64,000 nucleotides of DNA from Paenibacillus silagei (GCF_017874735.1 NZ_JAGGLV010000014.1:124001-188000); one strand, 5' to 3'. Positions 24,801 to 32,717 are shown, numbered from the stretch's first letter. Notes: a model not told the origin generated them from the sequence alone. Translations and numbers: made by a program.

Positions 24801-24836
24801 CGAAAAAGCTTTCCCTTGAGGGAAAGCTTTTTCGTA
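24801..24836 (+). terminator. Terminator closing the receptor-pheromone unit
   Basis: CGAAAAAGCTTTCCC and GGGAAAGCTTTTTCG form a perfect 15-bp stem around a TTGA loop, 25 bases after the pheromone stop. Confidence 0.88.
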
Positions 24837-24963
24837 TATTAAGGCGGCAATTTAAATTTGTTGCAACCAATATTAACAATAAATGGACAGTTGTCATCTA
24901 AGTGCCGTGCAATTATTTGACATAAAAACCTAAAATATCACAGAAAGGAGATGTTGCTTTACG

Positions 24964-25143
24964 ATGCAAAAAAGCATGCTCATACAGTTACGGATTGAAC
25001 GTGCCAGGAATCGCCTTCATGCTCTTACAACAAAGCACGAGAATTTTCAGCATCCGGCTGTAATCAAACAATCGATGGTATTGGATGAATTGATTAATCA
25101 GTACAATTCGATAGGTGAGCAAATGAAAAAGCCGATTGGGTGA
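24964..25143 (+). CDS. Spo0E-family aspartyl-phosphate phosphatase
   Basis: A 59-aa gene missed by length cut-offs. The sequence IERARNRLHALTTKH followed by HPAVIKQSMVLDELINQYN is the Spo0E helical hairpin, with the S-x-x-L-D motif (here QSMVLDELI) that inserts into the Spo0A~P active site. Spo0E-like proteins dephosphorylate Spo0A~P and delay sporulation. AAAGGAG lies 13 bases before ATG 24964; the ATG at 24976 is an alternative. It has its own upstream region (24837-24963) after the terminator of the receptor unit, including a GACAGTTGTC palindrome at 24886-24895. The pairing suggests that the peptide signal feeds into the sporulation decision. Confidence 0.8.
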   Translation: MQKSMLIQLRIERARNRLHALTTKHENFQHPAVIKQSMVLDELINQYNSIGEQMKKPIG

Positions 25144-25292
25144 ACAATCGACTTTGGGCGAGAAACTTTGTCGGGTTCGCTCGCCCTTTCAGTGTATCAG
25201 ATGATTCCGAAAAACGGGATAGTAAAGGGCAGGAATAAGGCCGATTTTAGTGCCCTTTGGAGGTAACTCTCTGAGGGGTGCTTTTTTGTCAA
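25143..25292 (+). repeat. Family E repeat, copy 2 (right side of AT-rich island)
   Basis: Directly after the spo0E stop, about 146 bp match 20725-20870. GGGCGAG/CTCGCCC and AAAGGGCA/TGCCCTTT form two hairpins, and the copy ends in CTCTGAGGGGTGCTTTTTT, so here it could also serve as the spo0E terminator. The remainder to 25380 shows no gene. Confidence 0.75.
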
Positions 25293-25381
25293 GGTAGTAC
25301 AGATTATCTGAGCCAACTTTAGCAAGCAAAAAACGCCCATAAACCCGCTTTTAAAAATAATTCTCCATTCATCATAAACAC

Positions 25382-25441
25382 TACTTCATCTGTCGTAGTA
25401 ATTGTGCTACACTGAATTTAATTACTACGACAGATGAAGTA
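25382..25441. promoter_or_regulatory. Perfect 22-bp inverted repeat, candidate PadR operator
   Basis: TACTTCATCTGTCGTAGTAATT (22 bp; arms 25382-25403 and 25420-25441) is mirrored exactly across 16 bases, ending just before the padR ribosome-binding site. The interior and arms must include the padR promoter. PadR repressors typically bind such palindromes in their own promoter; this one is unusually long and perfect. As RNA it would also fold into a hairpin near the ribosome-binding site. Confidence 0.65.
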
Positions 25442-25455
25442 TAGGAGGCAGGCAA

Positions 25456-25782
25456 TTGATCAGCAGTGATGTGATTAGGGGATACAACGACACGATGATC
25501 CTCTACATGCTTCTGGACGGGGAGTCTTACGGCTATGAGATTTCCAAGAACATACGGAAGCTATCGGAAGAGAAATACATTATGAAGGAAACCACACTCT
25601 ATTCGGCATTCACCCGGCTGGAGAAGAACGGTTATATTGATTCCTTTTATCTGGATGAGACGTTTGGCAAAAGACGCACCTACTACCGCATCACTCCGCA
25701 GGGTCTTGCCTACTACCGGGCCAAATGCGAGGAATGGCAGATCACGCAGGAAGTTATCAACAAATTCATAAAGGAGCTGTGA
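25456..25782 (+). CDS. PadR-family transcriptional regulator
   Basis: The 108-aa protein is a PadR winged-helix regulator: GYNDTMILYMLLDGESYGYE, the ETTLYSAFTRLEKNGYI recognition-helix region, and the wing GKRRTYYRITPQGLAYY, followed by a short dimerising helix. PadR-s1 proteins repress small operons and respond to antimicrobials or other small molecules. TTG 25456 is preceded by GGAGG at seven bases. The next gene starts five bases after the stop, the classic PadR-HAAS operon. Confidence 0.93.
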   Translation: MISSDVIRGYNDTMILYMLLDGESYGYEISKNIRKLSEEKYIMKETTLYSAFTRLEKNGYIDSFYLDETFGKRRTYYRITPQGLAYYRAKCEEWQITQEVINKFIKEL

Positions 25783-25787
25783 GGAAC

Positions 25788-26783
25788 TTGGATACCATCA
25801 TTGGATACTTGAACAATATGTTCGGATCTCTGCCCAAAACGGAACAGATGGCGATGCTGAAGCAGGAGCTGCTTGGCAACATGGAGGAGAAATACTATGA
25901 ACTGAAGCATGAAGGGAAGTCGGAGAACGAGGCGGTGGGCATCGTCATATCCGAATTCGGCAACATTGATGAGCTGGTCAGCGAGCTGGGGCTTGGAGAA
26001 GTGCGTAAGGAGGAAGGTTTATCTATGCTGCCCATGCTGGATGAGCTTGCTGTAGAGGGATTTATCGCTGCCAAAAAAAGATCCGGCTTGCTCGTAGGTT
26101 GGGGTGTTGGGCTAATTATGCTGGGTGCTGCTCTGCTTATCCTGATCTCAGGTCTGGGGGAGAACGGGTTCATGGGAAATGTATTCTCTGAAGATGCTAT
26201 GAGCATGATCGGGCTGATCCCCCTGTTACTGCTGCTCGGTCCGGCTATCGCATTATTTATCTACAGCGGTACGAAGATGGAGAAATACAAATACATGGAG
26301 TCGGGTTTCAGTCTGCCGTATCCGCTGGAGGCGTATATTGAGCAGAGACAGTCCGCTTTTGCCGCCACCTATACGCTGTCGCTTATCATGGGTGTTTGTT
26401 TATGCGTATTGTCGCCGATTGCCATCTTTGTATCTTCCGCGTTTGGAGATGAATACATTTCCTACGGGGTAGCTGTTCTATTGATTATAGTGGCTGTAGC
26501 CGTTTTCCTCTTCGTGTATTACGGGAATATCCGGGGGACTTATCAGAGACTGCTGAAGACCGGCGATTTCAGTGAGGAGAAGCAGGAGGAGAAGAAGGAG
26601 GAGGATCGGATTGTCGGTGCGGTTGCCGCTATTATCTGGCCGCTGGTTACCTGTGTTTTTCTGGTCAGCGGTTTCGTGTTCGACCAGTGGGAGATCAATT
26701 GGATCGTCTTCCCGTTAACGGGCATTCTGTTCGGGGTGTTCAGCTCGGTCTACAATATGTTCAAGAAAAAAGATGCTGCCTGA
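25788..26783 (+). CDS. HAAS-domain membrane protein, PadR partner
   Basis: I start at TTG 25788 (SD GAGG / AAGGAG just upstream), giving 331 aa. The first ~75 residues (LDTIIGYLNNMFGSLPKTEQ ... ENEAVGIVISEFGNIDELVS) are a helical HAAS-type (DUF1700-like) cytoplasmic domain, followed by six or so hydrophobic segments (LLVGWGVGLIMLGAALLILI, IGLIPLLLLLGPAIALFIY, YTLSLIMGVCLCVLSPIAIF, VAVLLIIVAVAVFLFVYY) and a charged Lys/Glu loop before the last pair. HAAS proteins pair with PadR in envelope-stress or permease-type operons. The molecular function is not established. Confidence 0.82.
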   Translation: MDTIIGYLNNMFGSLPKTEQMAMLKQELLGNMEEKYYELKHEGKSENEAVGIVISEFGNIDELVSELGLGEVRKEEGLSMLPMLDELAVEGFIAAKKRSGLLVGWGVGLIMLGAALLILISGLGENGFMGNVFSEDAMSMIGLIPLLLLLGPAIALFIYSGTKMEKYKYMESGFSLPYPLEAYIEQRQSAFAATYTLSLIMGVCLCVLSPIAIFVSSAFGDEYISYGVAVLLIIVAVAVFLFVYYGNIRGTYQRLLKTGDFSEEKQEEKKEEDRIVGAVAAIIWPLVTCVFLVSGFVFDQWEINWIVFPLTGILFGVFSSVYNMFKKKDAA

Positions 26784-26897
26784 GTCTGCTGTACATTATT
26801 TGCCACACAACGTTAATAAAAAAGGTGACATTGCTCATGTTCCCTCCCTGCGGATAGATGGTAATATGAAGGCATTTATTCCCCTTATGATAACCGT

Positions 26898-26945
26898 GCA
26901 AGAGCCTGTACCGGGGTGATTTGAAGCCCCGTTATAGCCTCTTGC
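26898..26945 (+). promoter_or_regulatory. Leader hairpin upstream of gltD
   Basis: GCAAGAG (26898-26904) pairs with CTCTTGC (26939-26945), and inside it CGGGG (26912-26916) pairs with CCCCG (26927-26931) over a TGATTTGAAG loop, forming a two-tier stem with internal loops. It lies 130 bases before the gltD start. No T-run follows immediately. It could be a structured mRNA leader; no known riboswitch class matches. Confidence 0.35.
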
Positions 26946-27076
26946 TTCGCTGCTTTACAGTGACAGAATAACGGACGGTGACAGAAGAATGTGTTTCTTT
27001 TTGGAGCCGGGTGTGGGCATGAATGCCGTCTATTACCTTTCGGCGGCCAATCAGAGAGACTCGGAGGATGACAGGG

Positions 27077-28561
27077 ATGGGTAAAACAACCGGATTTATA
27101 GAATATCAGCGGCGGACGCCTGCTGAATGCGAGCCAATGGAGCGGATTAAGAACTGGAATGAATTCTCGGTTCCGATGGAGGAAGAACAGCTGCGTGAGC
27201 AGGGTGCCCGCTGTATGGATTGCGGGACACCGTTCTGTCATGTGGGGCGTATGTTGTCAGGGATGGCGAGCGGCTGTCCGCTGCATAATCTGATTCCAGA
27301 GTGGAATGACATGGTGTACCGCGGGAACTGGCAGGTCGCGCTGAAGCGCCTGCATAAGACGAATAACTTCCCGGAATTCACGGGACGCGTCTGCCCTGCG
27401 CCATGCGAAGGCTCTTGTACAGTAGGGAAGAACGGCGATTCGGTAACGATTAAATCGATCGAAAAAGCGATTGTAGATAGAGGGTTCGCTGAAGGCTGGA
27501 TCGTTCCTGAGCCGCCGCTTACCCGTACGGGCAAGAAGGTGGCTGTCGTAGGCTCCGGCCCTGCCGGGCTGGCCTGTGCCGCCCAGCTGAACAAGGCGGG
27601 ACACAGTGTAACGGTGTATGAGCGGGCGGACCGGATCGGCGGTCTGCTGACCTATGGCATTCCAAACATGAAGCTGGATAAAAAGAAGGTACAGCGCCGG
27701 GTGGATCTGCTGGCGGCGGAGGGCGTTACCTTCGTCACCCGGACTGAGATCGGTAGAGACATTACTGCTGCGCAGCTCCAGGAGGAGAACGATGCAGTGG
27801 TTCTCTGCGGCGGATCGACCAAAGCGCGCGACCTGCCGCTGGAAGGCCGGGAGCTGCGCGGTATCCATCAGGCGATGGAGTTCCTGACGCTGAACACGAA
27901 GAGCTTGCTGGATTCTGAACTGGCGGATGGAGAGTATCTGTCGGCGGCGGGCAAAGATGTGGTCGTTATCGGCGGCGGAGATACGGGGACGGACTGTGTA
28001 GCCACTTCGATCCGCCACGGCTGCCGCAGCGTGATCCAGCTGGAGATTATGCCGCAGTCGCCATTGACCCGCCAGCCGGGCAATCCTTGGCCGGAATGGC
28101 CGAAGGTGCTGAAGGTGGACTACGGACAGCAGGAGGCTGCTTCTCTATATGAGGAAGATCCGCGCCGCTATCTGGTGAACACCAAGCGCTTCATCGGCGA
28201 TGCAAGCGGACATGTACAGGAGCTGCACACGGTGCGTATTGAATGGAAGCGCACAGAGGACGGACGGATGGCCCCTGTAGAAGTGCCGGGCAGCGAGGAG
28301 GTCATTCGAGCGCAGCTGGTGCTGCTGGCTCTGGGCTTCACTGGACCGGAGGAGACAGTGCTGGGAGAGCTTGGCGTGGAGCGCGATGAGCGTTCCAACG
28401 TTAAGGCAGAGTTCGGCGCGCAGGCAACGAATGTGGAGGGAGTCTTCACGGCAGGTGACATGCGGCGCGGCCAGAGTCTGGTGGTCTGGGCGATTAACGA
28501 GGGCCGCCAGGCTGCCCGCGAGGTAGACCGCTTCCTGATGGGCTCGTCCAATCTGCCTTGA
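27077..28561 (+). CDS. gltD: Glutamate synthase small subunit (GltD-type)
   Basis: I start at ATG 27077, preceded by GGAGG, giving 494 aa. The N-terminal part holds the cysteine clusters for two 4Fe-4S centres (CMDCGTPFC ... GCPLHNLIPEW ... CPAPCEGSCT). After that come two Rossmann folds: VAVVGSGPAGLACAAQLNKA for FAD and VVIGGGDTGTDCVA for NADPH, and the C-terminal GVFTAGDMRRGQSLVVWAI. The enzyme passes electrons from NADPH to GltB for glutamate synthesis from glutamine and 2-oxoglutarate. No gltB is adjacent, so the large subunit lies elsewhere or this is a GltD-like electron donor to another partner. Confidence 0.92.
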   Translation: MGKTTGFIEYQRRTPAECEPMERIKNWNEFSVPMEEEQLREQGARCMDCGTPFCHVGRMLSGMASGCPLHNLIPEWNDMVYRGNWQVALKRLHKTNNFPEFTGRVCPAPCEGSCTVGKNGDSVTIKSIEKAIVDRGFAEGWIVPEPPLTRTGKKVAVVGSGPAGLACAAQLNKAGHSVTVYERADRIGGLLTYGIPNMKLDKKKVQRRVDLLAAEGVTFVTRTEIGRDITAAQLQEENDAVVLCGGSTKARDLPLEGRELRGIHQAMEFLTLNTKSLLDSELADGEYLSAAGKDVVVIGGGDTGTDCVATSIRHGCRSVIQLEIMPQSPLTRQPGNPWPEWPKVLKVDYGQQEAASLYEEDPRRYLVNTKRFIGDASGHVQELHTVRIEWKRTEDGRMAPVEVPGSEEVIRAQLVLLALGFTGPEETVLGELGVERDERSNVKAEFGAQATNVEGVFTAGDMRRGQSLVVWAINEGRQAAREVDRFLMGSSNLP

Positions 28562-28671
28562 GGCATGACGGAGTAAGGGGAGAGAGTTTGAGTTTGGCGC
28601 TCGCTCCATTATGAGACGTCATGTTAAGGAACGCCTGATACGGCGTGTTCTGCCAAGCGATGTCTGCCAAG

Positions 28672-28697
28672 AGACGCCCTCACGGGCGTCTTGCTTT
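28672..28697 (+). terminator. Intrinsic terminator downstream of gltD
   Basis: A perfect 8-bp GC-rich stem with a TCAC loop followed by TGCTTTG, 110 bases after the gltD stop. Confidence 0.6.
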
Positions 28698-28754
28698 GCG
28701 TTCACCCGCCCCGGCTGATCATCTATAATAGGATGCAGGTGTGGCGTTCAGTGT

Positions 28755-28940
28755 TCGCATCTAATGTTGCACATAATGCAATTTCTACCTGGCAATATGC
28801 GGGCTTTACGCGGTATTGTTGCACAGAATGCAGGATTCAGCCTGCTATTTCGCCCGGAGGAGAAGGAATACTGCCTTTTATACAACAATTGTGGATTGGG
28901 ACTGGAGTGCTGAGCGGAATGTTGCATTTTGGGCAGGATT
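28755..28940. repeat. Family D: degenerate TTGCACA/TGCA motifs
   Basis: TGTTGCACATAATGCA (near 28763), TGTTGCACAGAATGCAGGATT (near 28817, limit-length landmark), ATACAACAATTGTGGATTG (near 28881) and TGTTGCATTTTGGGCAGGATT (near 28919) look like degraded units of one repeat with variable spacing. It may be distantly related to family C. Not coding. Confidence 0.4.
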
Positions 28941-29057
28941 TTGGCTGAGAGTCTTAGCTGGAGTGGCACAAGGCGTTATAGTAGAAGTTAGTGTATAAGC
29001 AGCAGTCAGGCATTAAACTATACCAATAAACTATACCAACAGAAAGGAAGCACTCAC

Positions 29058-29609
29058 ATGAAGCTGATGTTTATTTCCGATATTCACGGATCCCTGTACT
29101 GGCTGGAGCAGGCGCTGGCGAAGGCGGAGGAGGAGGAGCCGCACACGCTGGTCATTCTGGGGGATTTCCTGTATCACGGACCTAGGAATCCGCTGCCGGA
29201 GGGGTACAACCCGCAGGGGGTCGCCGATAAGCTGAATGCCTACAGCCAATCGGGCAAATCGCTGGCGGCGGTAAGAGGTAACTGTGACGCCGAGGTGGAT
29301 CAGATGCTGCTGCAGTTCCCGATGATGGGCGATTATGTGCTAATTCTGCACGAGGGCCGCAAGATCTATGCGACGCACGGGCACGGATTCAGCATCGACC
29401 ACTTACCGGCGCTATCCCCGCAGGATGTGTTCATTCAGGGGCATACGCATCTGCCGGTGGCAGAGGTGAAGGACGGCATTACTGTGCTCAACCCCGGATC
29501 GATTGCGCTGCCGAAGGAGAACAACCCGAACTCCTACGGCGTTCTGGAGAATGGGGAATTTCTCATTAAGGACTTCAGTGGCAATATCATCAAGCAGATC
29601 GGGTTGTAA
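29058..29609 (+). CDS. YfcE-type metallophosphoesterase (phosphodiesterase)
   Basis: The 183-aa protein shows all calcineurin-like metal motifs: LMFISDIHGS (D-x-H), LVILGDFLYHGPRN (GD), AVRGNCDAEVD (GNxD), YATHGHG and FIQGHTHLPV (GHxH). It is the minimal-length form related to E. coli YfcE and B. subtilis YsnB, which hydrolyse artificial phosphodiesters with Mn2+; the natural substrate is uncertain. An AGAAAGGAAG ribosome-binding site precedes ATG 29058. It sits upstream of, but 150 bases apart from, the agmatine genes. Confidence 0.93.
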   Translation: MKLMFISDIHGSLYWLEQALAKAEEEEPHTLVILGDFLYHGPRNPLPEGYNPQGVADKLNAYSQSGKSLAAVRGNCDAEVDQMLLQFPMMGDYVLILHEGRKIYATHGHGFSIDHLPALSPQDVFIQGHTHLPVAEVKDGITVLNPGSIALPKENNPNSYGVLENGEFLIKDFSGNIIKQIGL

Positions 29610-29759
29610 CAAGTCAGCTTCACACTCTAATCCCTCTGGATATTTCCAGAGGGATTATTGCTGCGCGGCAATTGAGCCTGCCGGCATATTCATGTATGAT
29701 GGGTGAGGAGCTTGCGGGCAGATCCCCGGCTTCAAAAACTAAACAGCAGAGGTAACTAA

Positions 29760-30791
29760 ATGATGCATCCACGTGATTTACACTATACAATGCCGGCCGA
29801 ATGGGCCAAGCATGAACGGACCTTCATTTCCTGGCCGGTGAAGGACTCTATGGTACACCCTGATAATCATGAAGCGGTTAGTAGGGGCTATGCTGAGATT
29901 ATCCGGGCGATTGCCGAATTCGAGCCGGTGACGGTTATCGTCAATCCGGATGAGCTGGATACGGTAGAGAAGCTGGCGCTTGGGGACAATGTAACGCTGC
30001 TCCCCATCCGGCACAACGATGCCTGGCTGCGGGACAACGGACCGACCTTCCTCACGGGTCCTGACGGGAAGCTGGCCGGGGTCAACTGGAAATTCAATGC
30101 CTGGGGCGGCAAATACTCGCCTTGGGATCTCGATGATGAGGTAGCTCCCCGGATACTGAAGCACCTGGAGGTCAGCGCGTTCGATGCTCCGCTGGTGATG
30201 GAGGGCGGCTCCATTCATACGGATGGCGAGGGCACCCTGCTAACCACGGAGGAATGTCTGCTCAATACGAACCGTAATCCTGAGCTAAGCCGCGAAGAGA
30301 TTGCCGGTTATGTCAAGCAATATACCGGGACGGAGTCCATCATCTGGCTGAAGCGCGGCCTCAGCGGGGATGAGACGGACGGGCATGTCGATAACATCGC
30401 CTGCTTCGCGGCACCGGGCAAGGTGATTATTCAGGTCTGCGAGGACCCGCAGGATGAGAATTATGCGATTACGCAGGAGAATCTGCGCATCCTGGAGCAG
30501 GCCGTCGATGCCAAAGGCCGGAAGCTGGAGATTATCCGTATTCAGCAGCCGCCCCGCGTGGACTTCGAGGGCAGCCGCCTGACGCTGAGTTATCTGAACT
30601 TTTATTTTGTGAACGGCGGTATTATCCTGCCCGTCTTCGGCGGTACGGCGGCTGAGACGGACAAGCTTGCCGAGGAGAAGCTGGCCGGGCTGTTCCAAGG
30701 CCGCAGAATCCGCACGGTGAACGGAATGGCCGTGATCGGCGAAGGCGGGAACGTGCATTGCACCACCCAGCAGATGCCTGCGGTGAATTAG
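29760..30791 (+). CDS. aguA: Agmatine deiminase
   Basis: The 343-aa protein belongs to the peptidyl-arginine-deiminase fold: FISWPVKDSM near the N-terminus, RDNGPTF, GDETDGHVDNIACF, and the catalytic Cys in GGNVHCTTQQMPA close to the C-terminus. It converts agmatine to N-carbamoylputrescine and ammonia in the cytoplasm. The next gene, 21 bases downstream, encodes the second step. Together they make putrescine from agmatine without the urea-releasing route. Starts at 29760 or 29763 both fit GAGG. Confidence 0.95.
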   Translation: MMHPRDLHYTMPAEWAKHERTFISWPVKDSMVHPDNHEAVSRGYAEIIRAIAEFEPVTVIVNPDELDTVEKLALGDNVTLLPIRHNDAWLRDNGPTFLTGPDGKLAGVNWKFNAWGGKYSPWDLDDEVAPRILKHLEVSAFDAPLVMEGGSIHTDGEGTLLTTEECLLNTNRNPELSREEIAGYVKQYTGTESIIWLKRGLSGDETDGHVDNIACFAAPGKVIIQVCEDPQDENYAITQENLRILEQAVDAKGRKLEIIRIQQPPRVDFEGSRLTLSYLNFYFVNGGIILPVFGGTAAETDKLAEEKLAGLFQGRRIRTVNGMAVIGEGGNVHCTTQQMPAVN

Positions 30792-30812
30792 ACTATACAA
30801 GGAGGAACAACC

Positions 30813-31688
30813 ATGAGACAAGTAAAAGTAGCCGCGACGCAAATGAGCTGTTCCGGCGACATTGATGAGAATATCCGCAAGGCGGAGACTCTGGTTAGAG
30901 AGGCGGCAGCCCAAGGCGCGCAGATTATTCTGCTGCAGGAGCTGTTCGAGACGCCGTATTTCTGCCAGAAGGAGAAGTCGGATTACTATGCCTATGCTAC
31001 GGAGCTTGAGCAGAACAAGGCGGTGAACCACTTCAAGGCCATCGCCAAGGAGCTTGAGGTGGTGCTGCCGATCAGCTTTTATGAGAAGAAGAATTATGCG
31101 CGGTACAACTCGCTGGCGGTCATTGATGCGGACGGAACCGTGATGGGCAAATACCGCAAGAGCCATATTCCTGACGGTCCGGGCTATGAAGAGAAGTTCT
31201 ACTTTAACCCGGGCGATACCGGCTTCAAGGTGTGGAATACCCGCTATGCCAAAATCGGAGTCGGCGTATGCTGGGACCAATGGTACCCGGAAGCTGCCCG
31301 GGTGATGAGCCTGATGGGTGCGGAGATTCTGTTCTATCCTACAGCCATCGGCTCGGAGCCGCAGGACGGGTCAATCGATTCCAAGGATCACTGGCAGACC
31401 TGCATGCTGGGTCATGCTGCCGCTAACCTGATTCCTGTCGTGGCCTCCAACCGGATCGGCAAGGAGACTGACGAGGATTCCAGCATTGATTTCTACGGCT
31501 CGTCGTTCATCGCTGGTCCGCAGGGCAACAAGATTGTCGAAGCCGGACGGGATGAGCAGACCGTGCTGGTCAGCGAATTCGACCTGGATGCGCTTGAGGT
31601 AGGCCGGATTGAATGGGGGATCTTCCGTGACCGCCGTCCGGAGCTGTACCGGATGATTGCTTCCTATGATGGCGATCTGACCTTCTAA
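30813..31688 (+). CDS. aguB: N-carbamoylputrescine amidase
   Basis: The 291-aa protein is a nitrilase-superfamily amidohydrolase with the Glu-Lys-Cys triad: LQELFETPYFCQ, YRKSHIPDGPGYEEKFYF and GVGVCWDQWYPEAARVM. It hydrolyses N-carbamoylputrescine to putrescine, CO2 and ammonia, finishing the pathway begun by AguA. AAGGAGG precedes ATG 30813. A strong terminator ends the unit. Confidence 0.95.
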   Translation: MRQVKVAATQMSCSGDIDENIRKAETLVREAAAQGAQIILLQELFETPYFCQKEKSDYYAYATELEQNKAVNHFKAIAKELEVVLPISFYEKKNYARYNSLAVIDADGTVMGKYRKSHIPDGPGYEEKFYFNPGDTGFKVWNTRYAKIGVGVCWDQWYPEAARVMSLMGAEILFYPTAIGSEPQDGSIDSKDHWQTCMLGHAAANLIPVVASNRIGKETDEDSSIDFYGSSFIAGPQGNKIVEAGRDEQTVLVSEFDLDALEVGRIEWGIFRDRRPELYRMIASYDGDLTF

Positions 31689-31715
31689 CTTATGCGCTAA
31701 TATGTATAGACCATT

Positions 31716-31769
31716 AAGCAGCCAGAAGCTGCCGGAGCTCTCTCCGGGGCATTTTGGCTGCTTTTTTTG
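31716..31769 (+). terminator. Terminator after aguB
   Basis: AAGCAGCCA (31716-31724) pairs with TGGCTGCTT (31755-31763), with an inner CCGGAG/CTCCGG stem, and a run of seven T follows. Confidence 0.88.
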
Positions 31770-31832
31770 CATGAGATGTTACAATATATCGATAATAATG
31801 TCATATTATATTACACGAAAGGATAAAGTTAA

Positions 31833-31861
31833 TTGTCATCACTACTTTAATCTGATAAAAT
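31833..31861 (+). promoter_or_regulatory. Sigma-A type promoter of the amino-acid ABC transporter
   Basis: TTGTCA (31833-31838) and TAAAAT (31856-31861) with a 17-base spacer, 40 bases before the substrate-binding-protein start. Confidence 0.6.
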
Positions 31862-31901
31862 CTCCTTAAGTTATTTTACAAATAAGTAGGGGGATTGGAG
31901 A

Positions 31902-32717
31902 ATGGGAATCCGGAAAAAATGGGCGATGTCAGGTATGGTGGCACTCCTGGTCTTGGCAATGGCGGGTTGTAGCTCTGGTAATGATGCGAAAGGCGGCAGT
32001 GCGGACGGGAAAAGCCTCAAAATCGCTACCGATGCCAGCTATGCACCAATGGAGTATATGGATACCGATACGATCAAGGGCTTTGACATTGATTTCATTA
32101 AGGCTGTGATGGCGGAGGCCGGCATTGATTACACGGTCACCAACACAGGCTGGGATACCATGCTGACCAGTGTGAAGCAGGGCACTGAATATCAGGCGGG
32201 TGTATCCTCGGTATCAATTACAGATGAGCGCAAGGAAACCTATGACTACTCTATCCCTTATTTCGAATCTACGAACATGATCATGGTGAAGGAAGGCAGC
32301 GATATCAAATCCGCCCTGGACCTGAAGGGGAAGAAGGTTGCGGTTCAGGCAGCCACGACAGCCGATGAGCTGATGAGCGGCATTATGGGCGTCGACAACG
32401 GTAAGCTGAAGCGGTTCGACAGCAATGCGGTAGCGCTGATGGAGCTGAACGGCGGCGGGGCGGATGCGGTGGTCGCGGATATCGCCATCGTGAACGAATA
32501 CATCAAGAACAATCCGAAGGAGAAGCTGACCGGCATTATCGACAAGGAGAATTTCGGCTCCGAGTACTACGGCATCCTGTATCCGAAGGGCAGTGAATGG
32601 AAGGCGAAGCTGGACCCGGCGATCAAGAAGGTCATCGAGAACGGCAAATATGCGGAGATCTACAAGGAATGGTTCGGCGAAGAGCCGGACACGGCGGCGC
32701 TTATGAACGCGAAGTAG
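31902..32717 (+). CDS. Polar amino-acid ABC transporter substrate-binding lipoprotein
   Basis: The 271-aa protein has a lipoprotein signal with lipobox LAMAGCSSG (Cys ~23) and a SBP_bac_3 fold (LKIATDASYAPMEYMDTDTI, GFDIDFIKAVM, and the closing IYKEWFGEEPD). It is anchored outside the membrane and delivers a polar amino acid (arginine, glutamine, histidine or cystine-type) to the permease encoded next. GGGGG precedes ATG 31902. An intrinsic terminator between this gene and the permease probably raises binding-protein levels over the membrane parts. Confidence 0.93.
   Translation: MGIRKKWAMSGMVALLVLAMAGCSSGNDAKGGSADGKSLKIATDASYAPMEYMDTDTIKGFDIDFIKAVMAEAGIDYTVTNTGWDTMLTSVKQGTEYQAGVSSVSITDERKETYDYSIPYFESTNMIMVKEGSDIKSALDLKGKKVAVQAATTADELMSGIMGVDNGKLKRFDSNAVALMELNGGGADAVVADIAIVNEYIKNNPKEKLTGIIDKENFGSEYYGILYPKGSEWKAKLDPAIKKVIENGKYAEIYKEWFGEEPDTAALMNAK

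Larger units (their letters stand above)
28562..29057. other. 496-bp gene-free region with hairpin and family D motifs
   Basis: AGACGCCC (28672-28679) and GGGCGTCT (28684-28691) form a terminator-like stem followed by TGCTTTGC. From about 28750 to 28935 four versions of a TGTTGCACAxAATGCA / TATACAACAATTGTGG motif alternate. No ORF with a ribosome-binding site is seen. Confidence 0.6.

Noticed and set aside
26898..26945. Glutamine or other known nitrogen riboswitch ahead of gltD
   Set aside because: The hairpin does not carry the conserved bases of the glnA or Downstream-peptide glutamine motifs; kept only as an unassigned leader structure.
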